Positions 62,993 to 64,000 of a stretch of 64,000 bases of DNA are shown one piece after another (the stretch's first letter is position 1; each line of letters starts with the position of its first letter). Made by a program: the position numbers and the translations under genes. This DNA comes from Macrocystis pyrifera (taxonomy: Eukaryota; Sar; Phaeophyceae; Laminariales; Laminariaceae). The notes beneath the pieces are model-generated. The model did no database searches, was not told the origin of the DNA, and saw nothing but the letters and a program-made list of their open reading frames with translations. Location of the stretch: assembly GCA_031763025.1 (NCBI GenBank), contig JASSKH010000010.1:5513901-5577900 (forward strand), written 5' to 3'.

Positions 62993-63146
62993 GCGTTGCC
63001 ACCTGCTGAATGGTTCCTCCTTCCAAGCCGTCGAGCTCCTGAGACAGCTCTTCCAGCAGGCCCTCGCGCCCCTTTTCGAGCCACTTAAGGCGCCCTAGGA
63101 CCGCCTCTCCTTGCTCGAACTCGTCGTAGTCCCAACGCGGGTTGCC
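37087..63146 (-). CDS. SEC3: Exocyst complex subunit Sec3/EXOC1 (17 exons in window)
   Basis: Sec3 is the exocyst subunit that marks the plasma membrane site where secretory vesicles are tethered. The exons give 787 residues in the order of EXOC1: a coiled coil (LLEELSQELDGLEGGTIQQ; SLLDEVDKQLQIME; MSVDMAQIER), the middle region (FHGYLIDYEPIFAQ, RIKAYFSELIPRI), and the C-terminal CorEx helices (FKGLLMHRFSKFISEQ, KKAGILAAVAKLPTLLKK, MVRLENYHFFSATVRPLK, VLSEGLRATHHRMLKHVTRE). Each aligns by memory with human or plant Sec3. Introns are 0.4-4.4 kb and all GT-AG. Splice phases agree throughout, apart from one-base homopolymer discrepancies in exons at 61.4 kb (A11) and 59.0 kb (A6) that probably reflect sequence error. 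The N-terminal PH-like domain and start codon lie beyond 64,000. A ~85-residue Gly/Asp/Ser-rich tail extends past the usual C-terminus. Confidence 0.92.
37568..39634 (-). mobile_element. Second LINE, 5'-truncated, poly(C)-ended
   Basis: Inserted in the last Sec3 intron on the same strand as the gene. It holds reverse-transcriptase and post-RT sequence (see pseudogene entry) and ends, just after the coding part, in GGTCACATGACTAAGGCAAG, CAACAAATGAGTACG and a C run (G at 37,570-37,587). The final ~75 bp resemble the 3' end of the poly(C)-tailed retroposons. At its 5' side it abuts the C run of a full-length retroposon (39,645-40,135). It belongs to a different clade from the RTE-type LINE at 12 kb. 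Confidence 0.8.
37594..39634 (-). pseudogene. LINE reverse transcriptase remnant
   Basis: Reading down the minus strand: KNRKAAGADQIVNEFMKYGG (RT motif 1), KKGDKADPGNYRG, ISEGQAGFRPNRSCVDHVYT, CFFLDVPKAYDTVW (A-box, with Pro where Lys/Gln is usual), then in other frames QGVAQGCTLSPNLFNIYIND, SGLMFADDFVGIS (catalytic FADD), DQYTYLGVEISKD, a thumb region, and near the end CPCGKAIESRTHI, a Cys/His motif common at LINE C-termini. At least four frame changes split it (pieces at 39,622-39,083, ~39,030-38,880, 38,816-38,310, 38,107-37,594). The endonuclease is missing. Decayed and inactive. Confidence 0.85.
39641..40135 (-). mobile_element. Poly(C)-tailed retroposon, full-length minus copy
   Basis: Reverse-complement counterpart of 29,640-30,127 over its whole length, from AGGTTGTGTTGGTGTCGATTGG at 40,132 to CATGCGTGATGATGAGTACACC plus an 11-13 C tail at 39,642-39,654. 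Between them lie the GTGCGGGGAAAACC...CTCCGCACAAAGGGG hairpin and GCTTCGCGCTTCGTGCAAGC. It lies in the last Sec3 intron, joined end to end with the second LINE. Confidence 0.85.
40136..40901. other. Sec3 last intron, unassigned part
   Basis: Starts with a G run (40,157-40,176). A minus frame of 121 codons (40,606-40,241) is open but unrecognised. An A-rich tract lies at 40,783-40,801. Confidence 0.4.
40902..41023 (+). repeat. MITE family M1 copy
   Basis: Full-length with a small internal insertion. It is followed directly by a (GA)n run at 41,027-41,060. Confidence 0.88.
41105..41305 (+). repeat. MITE M2 carrying an M1 insertion
   Basis: M2 halves (CTGCAGTCCCGTTTGGAGGA ... AGTAAAATTCCAAC and GTCTGTTTGCAAAACGGGAC) are split by a short, almost perfectly palindromic M1 (41,166-41,259). 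Comparison with the uninterrupted M2 at 61,230-61,310 (AATTCCGAG-TA-GTTTGTCC) shows that M1 is TTACGGGGG...CCCCCGTAA flanked by a duplicated TA. This fixes the M1 boundaries and a TA target, as for Tc1/mariner- or PIF-type MITEs. Confidence 0.85.
41306..41791. other. Sec3 last intron, unassigned part
   Basis: Includes two copies of a (CGTATTGCAAGCAC)(GG/CG)CGCCTAGAACATGG(CA/CG)AACAG word, one at about 41,636-41,670 and one overlapping the end of exon 16 (41,773-41,812). This is another partial duplication spanning a splice donor. Confidence 0.5.
41792..41913 (-). CDS. SEC3: Sec3 exon 16
   Basis: Acceptor GTACGCAG|GTG, donor TCTAG|GTGCGG (phase 2). It encodes VLSEGLRATHHRMLKHVTRE then GQLLGPLWDKLSDTLFAMF, equivalent to [20 protein letters not shown] in human EXOC1. 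A 17-18 base C run (minus strand) lies about 51 nt upstream of the acceptor. Confidence 0.92.
42386..42463 (-). CDS. SEC3: Sec3 exon 15
   Basis: 26 codons, phase 0 to phase 0. Acceptor CACGAAG|GTG behind a T-rich tract, donor AAG|GTGAGT. It encodes VGASDVTYHEPRRNLEITLK then KQGDMK, matching the [20 protein letters not shown] segment of EXOC1. Confidence 0.9.
42620..42775 (-). mobile_element. Poly(C)-tailed retroposon with ~42-base tail
   Basis: From CCTGGTCGGTGAAAGCCCGACGTG to CATGATAATGATTACACC (GAGTAC changed to GATTAC), then C run (G at 42,624-42,665). Between Sec3 exons 15 and 14; its truncated 5' end is about 70 nt downstream of the exon 14 donor. Confidence 0.88.
42846..42924 (-). CDS. 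SEC3: Sec3 exon 14
   Basis: Acceptor GATGTGCAG|A, donor TCG|GTAAGG. It encodes YLQWLVGYQFPTLTQFFVRV then EELVSS, matching [20 protein letters not shown] in EXOC1. Enters in phase 2, ends in phase 0. Confidence 0.93.
42935..43200 (+). repeat. Degenerate GATGA/CAGACGATGA repeat
   Basis: Runs of GATGATCAGA, GATGACAAGAC and CGATGACCAGA with loose 12-14-bp periodicity, in Sec3 intron 13. Confidence 0.85.
43520..43690 (-). mobile_element. Diverged fragment of the tRNA-SINE body
   Basis: On the minus strand it shares GAGTTGGC, AAAATCGACGAGCAGT-GGAATGCTG, GCGCGA, and GGGGGGAGA-GGGAAGACGCCCGTGAC with the SINEs at 7.6 and 16.5 kb (about 70% by eye). The tRNA-like head is missing. Confidence 0.6.
43780..43990 (-). 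repeat. Degenerate TACCCGGGTAT repeat
   Basis: About seven loose units of GGGTACCCGGGTATATGTACTCTG type, as at 30.7 kb. Confidence 0.75.
44115..44176 (-). CDS. SEC3: Sec3 exon 13
   Basis: 62 nt. Acceptor TTTTGTTTTCAG|GTC, donor ACCAG|GTACTT (phase 2). It encodes VHVLDEYIAQAEALEEVATT, equivalent to the CLEAEKKEAKQKYTDHLQS region. Confidence 0.92.
44200..45180 (+). repeat. ~1-kb purine-rich GAAAGTGAAG repeat
   Basis: Sec3 intron 12 is almost pure purine on the plus strand, with loose 6-12-bp periodicity (GTGAAAGTGAAGGCGAAA). It yields Lys/Glu/Val frames on one strand and Phe/Ser/Leu frames on the other; none is a gene. Long purine tracts can form triplex DNA. Confidence 0.9.
45785..46015 (+). 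repeat. Degenerate CTGTCTGCCTGG tetranucleotide repeat
   Basis: CTGT/CTGC/CTGG units adjoining the donor side of Sec3 exon 12. The Leu/Cys/Val-rich frames are artefacts. Confidence 0.85.
46040..46183 (-). CDS. SEC3: Sec3 exon 12
   Basis: 48 codons, phase 0. Acceptor CGCCTATAG-type TTTATAG|GCG, donor AAG|GTTAGT. It encodes AEAQKFYQRLVLLLFKHIED, VAASNPKYEHMVRLENYHFF and SATVRPLK. The VRLENYHFFSATVRPLK segment matches VMMENFHHIFATLSRLK of EXOC1, one of the best-conserved parts. Confidence 0.95.
46465..46740 (-). mobile_element. Poly(C)-tailed retroposon, ~270-bp copy
   Basis: Minus-strand copy with GCCAGTCCGCCTCACAAGCG, GGATGCAGCTCCCCCTTCATGCG, the GCGCTTCGTGCTTGGTGCAAGC block and GGGATGCGAGGGTCTATGGTC, ending GATATCGAGTACCCC plus a C run (46,468-46,478). 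A 23-bp ATGGATGACAGCTTCAATGAG word is duplicated at its 5' side. Confidence 0.88.
46885..46935 (-). repeat. Duplicate of Sec3 exon 11 end and donor
   Basis: CGATCCCAAGGGGAAGCAGG then AGGTAGAGTTGAAACATG on the minus strand repeats the end of exon 11 (GGCTCCAAGGGGAAGGAGGA, GGTAAACTTGAAACATA), including its splice donor, about 235 bp further down the intron. Confidence 0.75.
47142..47276 (-). CDS. SEC3: Sec3 exon 11
   Basis: 45 codons, phase 0. Acceptor GCGGGACAG|GTG, donor GAG|GTAAAC. It encodes VTWISGQKGDGKKAGILAAV, AKLPTLLKKLEAAATAAVGS and KGKEE. KKAGILAAVAKLPTLLKK corresponds to SKVGILPFVAEFEEFAGL. Confidence 0.92.
47285..47560 (+). repeat. Degenerate CACGGTACGGTA repeat
   Basis: ACGGTACGGTAAAC, CGCACGGCGC and CGATACACGACACG words upstream of exon 11. 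Low complexity, no gene. Confidence 0.8.
47561..48242. other. Sec3 intron 10, unassigned part
   Basis: No recognisable element. CTTCTACTTCTACCAAAGTATG at 47,918 repeats a word also found at 37,080 (CACTTCTACCAAAGTATG), beside the Sec3 stop codon. Confidence 0.4.
48243..48355 (+). repeat. MITE family M1 copy
   Basis: CTATTACGGTAATGGACCATAG left end with a short insertion, consensus right end. Confidence 0.88.
48860..48930 (-). repeat. Duplicate of Sec3 exon 10 end (distal)
   Basis: CTCATGCACCGCGTCACCAAG then TTCATCAAGGAGGCG on the minus strand repeats the last ~40 bp of exon 10 (LMHRVTKFIKE versus LMHRFSKFISE). The donor is changed (GCGTGG). Confidence 0.75.
48965..49345 (+). repeat. GGTCAAACCGCGGTCAAG repeat
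   Basis: Loose 12-18-bp units of (G)GTCAAACCGCGGTCAAG between the three copies of the exon 10 end. The repeat is part of the duplicated unit: each unit holds exon end, intron start and this run. Confidence 0.8.
49185..49250 (-). repeat. Duplicate of Sec3 exon 10 end (proximal)
   Basis: GGCATGCACTGCTTCAGCAG then AATCATAAAGGAGCAG|GCATGA on the minus strand (MHCFSRIIKEQ versus MHRFSKFISEQ). The GT of the donor has become GC, the one tolerated alternative donor. Confidence 0.75.
49358..49562 (-). CDS. SEC3: Sec3 exon 10
   Basis: Acceptor ATTCGACCAG|G (phase 2), donor GAGCAG|GTACAA. It encodes MLEIGFAELKSSYKRLAGDL, GDNPFDTLGVLALVEDAQCK and QPQLVTLGILVEFKGLLMHR plus FSKFISEQ, aligned with the MLVKMSHHVW...VLVTVKRNFDKCISNQ part of EXOC1. 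Confidence 0.95.
49563..49927. other. Sec3 intron 9
   Basis: Three loose copies of a TACGGCG...GCACAG-ACATACAA word at about 49,730-49,865. Nothing else recognised. Confidence 0.5.
49928..50052 (-). CDS. SEC3: Sec3 exon 9
   Basis: Acceptor CTCTTGACAG|GTT, donor CACAA|GTGAGA (phase 2). It encodes VSALRQCLEHTMPAVAREQA then FFITLFGLDPIKSPQDRESLH, matching [27 protein letters not shown] in EXOC1. Confidence 0.93.
50480..51510 (+). repeat. Direct repeats with GATCTGTAGATGATC palindromes
   Basis: Two related ~200-bp blocks (about 50,480-50,700 and 51,325-51,510) share TCATGCTGA-GGTGGGA, GGATCTGCACTATACAGATCCTG and TCATGA(CT)-TGTCCG. Between them lie further GATCATCTACAGATC palindromes. In Sec3 intron 8, and related to the 34.4-kb duplication. 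Confidence 0.7.
50701..51324. other. Sec3 intron 8, unassigned part
   Basis: AT-rich sequence with G and T homopolymers. No element recognised apart from the palindromic words noted for 50,480-51,510. Confidence 0.4.
51790..52400 (+). repeat. Minisatellite, ~58-62-bp unit
   Basis: About ten copies of AATACCTGCTGCTGTAAGAC then TAGACTGCTGCTGTAAGACACCTACTG(C/T), in Sec3 intron 8 ending about 50 bp from the exon 8 donor. Confidence 0.93.
52453..52611 (-). CDS. SEC3: Sec3 exon 8
   Basis: 53 codons, phase 0. Acceptor ACATTTTTAG|GCG, donor CCG|GTATGT. It encodes ARIKAYFSELIPRIVFQHSH, PGLASMERASIGEAPEPPSK and APGSMMLQQQLTP. The first 18 residues match REIKDFFEVAKIKM; the rest is the variable Ser/Pro linker of Sec3. 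Confidence 0.9.
52649..53118 (-). mobile_element. Poly(C)-tailed retroposon, near full length
   Basis: Minus-strand copy containing the T-rich tract region, GGTCACCATGGCTGGTGGTCG, the GGGTCGAGAACC hairpin, GCTGTCTCTGGAAGTGG, and the whole 3' half. The 3' end is altered (ATGTATGACAGTGAACCTCC), with the C run (G at 52,651-52,665) about 40 nt upstream of the Sec3 exon 8 acceptor. Confidence 0.82.
53129..53500 (-). mobile_element. Two tandem poly(C)-tailed retroposon copies
   Basis: 53,129-53,325 and 53,325-53,456, each with GGATGCAGG/GACATGAGTGCACC or GTCGAGTACACC 3' ends and CCGACGTGC(T/C)C hairpins. A 39-base G run (53,457-53,495) follows. Head-to-tail with the copy at 52.65 kb, so three copies lie in 0.85 kb. 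Confidence 0.82.
53905..53991 (-). CDS. SEC3: Sec3 exon 7
   Basis: 29 codons, phase 0. Acceptor GGTCGGCAG|GTG, donor AAG|GTTGGA. It encodes VRKLDKVGGRRSAELQRTYA then DDLGQGLLK, matching [27 protein letters not shown]. Confidence 0.9.
54330..54640 (+). repeat. Degenerate CCGAAAACCGA repeat
   Basis: ACCGAAAACCGAACCGAAAG and its complement (TTTTCGGTTTTTTTTTCGGTC) alternate, so the tract is self-complementary and can fold. The Arg/Phe-rich frames are artefacts. In Sec3 intron 6. Confidence 0.8.
54740..54925 (-). repeat. Dispersed repeat family S2 copy
   Basis: Plus-strand words CTATTCTCCCGCTCCCTC, AGTAACTCAGATCCGGGTCACA, GGCGCTCCTCCTCC, TTCAGCATTTTTTCTTCCCTCGTCGACTCGCGTC. The same words in the same order occur at 57.84-58.03 and 60.1-60.3 kb. 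The TCGACGAG...ATGCTGAA part resembles the tRNA-SINE body, so these may be old relatives. Confidence 0.6.
55145..55345 (+). repeat. MITE M2 carrying an M1 insertion
   Basis: TTTTAGGGCTACAACCCCGT...GTCAAATTCCAAC, M1 (55,187-55,297), then GTGTGTCCCCAAAACGGGAC. M1 sits at the same TA as in the 41.1-kb M2. Confidence 0.85.
55395..55560 (+). repeat. Tandem duplication, ~84-bp unit
   Basis: Two near-identical copies of GTGAGTGTCAAGTGAGTGAG, CACCAGCCTATGCAAAAAAA and CACCCAACCCACCCCAA. Confidence 0.9.
56053..56253 (-). CDS. SEC3: Sec3 exon 6
   Basis: 67 codons, phase 0. Acceptor CTCCCGCAG|GTA, donor CAG|GTATCT. It encodes VTCSQLVGFCRRLLKRLATQ, EGTVSNDGGPDLARRSSLAG and RQFHGYLIDYEPIFAQ; equivalent to FSDLREHFARRLASHLNNVF through HRDLLRYAKL. 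Confidence 0.93.
56925..57190 (+). repeat. (CAG)n microsatellites
   Basis: CAG/GCA tracts at 56,925-56,965 and 57,149-57,192 in Sec3 intron 5, oriented so that the Sec3 transcript carries CUG. Poly-Gln and poly-Ala frames here are not genes. Confidence 0.92.
57624..57749 (-). CDS. SEC3: Sec3 exon 5
   Basis: 42 codons, phase 0. Acceptor CTGCCGAAG|GTG, donor GAG|GTACGA. It encodes VVAAAEALSAALASTEQLAA then HESTSSLQLLADQRTKLMGL plus AE, matching ACTNAADALLQCMN and VKQQQQRFSDL. Confidence 0.92.
57835..58030 (-). repeat. Dispersed repeat family S2 copy
   Basis: Shares CCTTATTCTCCTGCTCGCTCCC, CAGTCGTAGCTCCGATCTGGGG and TTGACTCGCGTCC with the 54.74- and 60.1-kb blocks. In Sec3 intron 4. Confidence 0.55.
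58153..58293 (-). CDS. SEC3: Sec3 exon 4
   Basis: 47 codons, phase 0. Acceptor AACCTTCCAG|AAC, donor CAG|GTGACG. It encodes NLHVYLKHLVEAISISPSNE, CMLRDPQILLDSALTNGDDD and PSQEVEQ, matching NVKLLSEIEFLVNHMDL. Confidence 0.92.
58294..58911. other. Sec3 intron 3
   Basis: Contains a GGGGTGGAG-rich run (58,322-58,378). The open frames on both strands show no family resemblance. Confidence 0.5.
58912..59017 (-). CDS. SEC3: Sec3 exon 3 (with one-base homopolymer discrepancy)
   Basis: Acceptor GGACAAG|GGC, donor CTACCAG|GTACAA. It encodes GWLEEHGRPLEAMSVDMAQI then ER. The exon is 106 nt and ends out of phase with exon 4. If the A6 at ~58,948-58,953 is read as A5, it continues KNNKLDVQWRNYQ in phase 0, matching the plant Sec3 IETRNNKLEMQSVNN pattern. 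The extra A is therefore probably a sequence error, or else a disabling change. Confidence 0.85.
59018..60104. other. Sec3 intron 2, unassigned part
   Basis: No element recognised; AT-rich with repeated CCAGGTA and GTACGCAC words. Contains a partial M2-like word (CCAATTCCAGGTGATTTGTCCCC at 59,273). Confidence 0.45.
60105..60305 (-). repeat. Dispersed repeat family S2 copy
   Basis: Carries CCTATTCTTCTCTCTCCTCCC, TCGTATCTCAGATTCGGGGTCACA and TTCAGCCCTTTCTGCCCTCGTCGACTC, in register with the 54.74-kb copy. Confidence 0.6.
60480..61075 (+). repeat. Minisatellite, 21-bp GAAGCGGYACCGGTGCRCCYTC unit
   Basis: About 28 copies with point variants. Because the unit is 21 bp and GC-rich, several frames on both strands are open for 120-210 codons (repeats of RSGTGAPS on one strand and RGCTGTAS or FEGAPVPLR on the other). 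In Sec3 intron 2; not called as protein coding. Confidence 0.95.
61230..61310 (+). repeat. MITE M2, uninterrupted copy
   Basis: TTTTAGATTCGCAATCCCGC, TTTGGGGACAGACC, AATTCCGAGTAGTTTGTCCC, CAAAACGGGACGG: the empty-site form of the M2 copies at 41.1 and 55.1 kb. Confidence 0.8.
61393..61484 (-). CDS. SEC3: Sec3 exon 2 (with one-base homopolymer discrepancy)
   Basis: Acceptor GGCCGTTTCCAG|CTG behind a strong pyrimidine tract, donor GAG|GTACGT. It begins LIAYSEKKK and, after an A11 run (61,460-61,470), must shift frame to give DETETLISLLDEVDKQLQIM. EXOC1 has [20 protein letters not shown] here. The exon is 92 nt; with A12 it is 93 and phase 0 at both ends. As printed, the frame meets TGA soon after the run. 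Homopolymer miscount is the likely cause. Confidence 0.85.
61560..61672 (+). repeat. MITE family M1 copy
   Basis: TATTACGGGGGGCCATAGTAAATAGGACC left, diverged right end (GTCTCCCGTAAATAG). Confidence 0.85.
61673..62827. other. Sec3 intron 1, unassigned part
   Basis: TACCCGGGTAT-type words at 61,675-61,735, then AT-rich sequence. Plus frames of up to 120 codons at 62.5-62.9 kb run into the retroposon at 62,828 and are not coding. Confidence 0.5.
62828..62990 (+). mobile_element. Poly(C)-tailed retroposon, diverged copy
   Basis: Starts GCGCTTGGTGCAAGCAATATC and keeps the TCGGCAAAATTCCGACGTGC hairpin and GATGCGAGCGTCTACGG; the 3' end is altered (GACACGAGGATGCCCTCG), then a 38-base C run (62,953-62,990). 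It ends 12 nt from the donor of Sec3 exon 1, on the opposite strand. Confidence 0.82.
63003..63146 (-). CDS. SEC3: Sec3 first exon in window
   Basis: 48 codons, phase 0. Acceptor TGCCGAGCAG|GGC, donor CAG|GTGGCA. It encodes GNPRWDYDEFEQGEAVLGRL, KWLEKGREGLLEELSQELDG and LEGGTIQQ, matching the start of the Sec3 coiled coil ([20 protein letters not shown]). It is not the initiator exon: it lacks a start codon and the N-terminal PH-like domain must be upstream. Confidence 0.93.
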
Positions 63147-63780
63147 CTGCTCGGCAAAACACGCACACCAACGGATGCCAGACACCACCACACACGTTGT
63201 TAAGCAAGCAAGTGAGCAAGTGAGCAAGCCAGCAAGCAAGCAAGCAAGCAAGCAAGCATACATTTAGTCAACCAAGCGAGCACGCACCAAAACGGGAAGG
63301 AAACACAAAAAAGCGAGCTCCGTAGCGCCCACAAAAGCGGGGAAGGAAGGCAAAAAAAAAACGAGCTATATCGCGCGCACAAAAGCGGGCATACTCCGCA
63401 CCAAAAAACGAGCGAATCAAAATGAGAGAGATCGGGTTCGCGTCTCAGTCTGTAACCTCTGTACGAACTGTCTTCGTGGCCGAGACCAAATGCCAAATAA
63501 CGACACCAAGGTGTACGCAGTATGAAAGCAAGCACGCATGGGCCCGCCATGTAGCGCGCGGGACACAAGAGCAGAAGATGACCATTTCAACACTGCAAAC
63601 AAGATGACAAGACAATTCAAATGCTTGAAAACAAGGATACGACAGCGCAAACAAACGAAAAGATAGCACAATGCAAAATGAACGAAAAAAAGTACCCAAG
63701 AAGGCGAAGAAGCAAGCACACACTCCAGAAAAAAAAAACACTATCCCTTACCCCCCGCTAGCACATATTATATATATATA
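63147..63780. other. Sec3 intron, AAGC-rich
   Basis: (GCAA)n at 63,205-63,257 and scattered AAAGCGGG and GCGCACAAAAGCGGGC words with loose repetition. No exon recognised. Confidence 0.5.
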
Positions 63781-64000
63781 GGTTGGGTTGGCGTCGGTTG
63801 GTGACGACGATATAAAACGTCTATCACCAAGTGAGCTAGACAACCAGGGTGCCGTTTTTTTTTTTTTTTTTTTTTTTCGGCGGTCATCACGGCTGGTGGT
63901 CGAGTTACCAGGTGGATCATTTTTGTGCGGGGAGAAGCTTGACTCCGCACGAGGGGGATGATCGTAGCACGTAGTGTGTATATGGTAAGGCACCCACGAG
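63781..64000 (+). mobile_element. Poly(C)-tailed retroposon, 5' part (runs off window)
   Basis: Starts GGTTGGGTTGGCGTCGGTTGG like the 29.64-kb copy and continues through the T tract, GGCGGTCATCACGGCTGGTGG, the GTGCGGGGAGAAGC...CTCCGCAC hairpin and GGATGATCGTAGCAC. The 5' boundary agrees with the copies at 29,640 and 40,132, which defines the element start. Confidence 0.85.

Overview
This window is eukaryotic nuclear DNA, probably from a brown alga or another stramenopile with a repeat-rich genome. It has short exons (60-205 nt) with clean GT-AG introns of about 0.4-4.4 kb, GC-neutral to GC-rich exons, and introns filled with transposons, homopolymers and minisatellites. No prokaryotic gene layout, CRISPR array or operon is present. 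Two host genes can be rebuilt. The first is the exocyst subunit Sec3 (EXOC1) on the minus strand: 17 coding exons between 63,146 and 37,087 carry the coiled coil through the C-terminus, and the N-terminal exons lie beyond base 64,000. The second is a plus-strand gene (about 22.0-30.4 kb) for a LysM domain protein with a C-terminal UBA-like helical motif. The protein order and splice phases of Sec3 match animal and plant Sec3, apart from one-base homopolymer discrepancies in two exons.

Layout. 0-7 kb: mostly unassigned, with two weak candidate exons, telomere-like repeats and MITEs. 7.1-11.1 kb: a hAT-like DNA transposon with tandem GGGACGGGACGG arrays and a BED-finger exon, interrupted by a 5'-truncated LINE plus a tRNA-derived SINE. 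11.9-16.8 kb: a near-identical, complete-looking RTE-type LINE in the opposite orientation, followed by the same SINE. 17-21.1 kb: two terminal-inverted-repeat elements. 22-30.4 kb: LysM gene. 30.4-37 kb: intergenic, with minisatellites, MITEs and two uncharacterised ORFs. 37.1-64 kb: Sec3, with a decayed second LINE (37.6-39.6 kb) in its last intron.

The most unusual feature is a dispersed non-autonomous repeat, full length about 490 bp, whose copies are variably 5'-truncated and end at a fixed sequence (ATGAGTAC) followed by a run of C of about 9 to 73. The second LINE ends in a recognisably related 3' tail and also in poly(C), so this looks like a SINE/LINE pair that uses poly(C) rather than poly(A) or a microsatellite. 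Copies sit in introns of both host genes, several within about 60 nt of a splice site. A second unexpected pattern is tandem duplication of exon-boundary fragments into the adjoining introns, seen at three exons across the two genes.

All family assignments come from reading the sequence against remembered family features. No alignment or database search was run.
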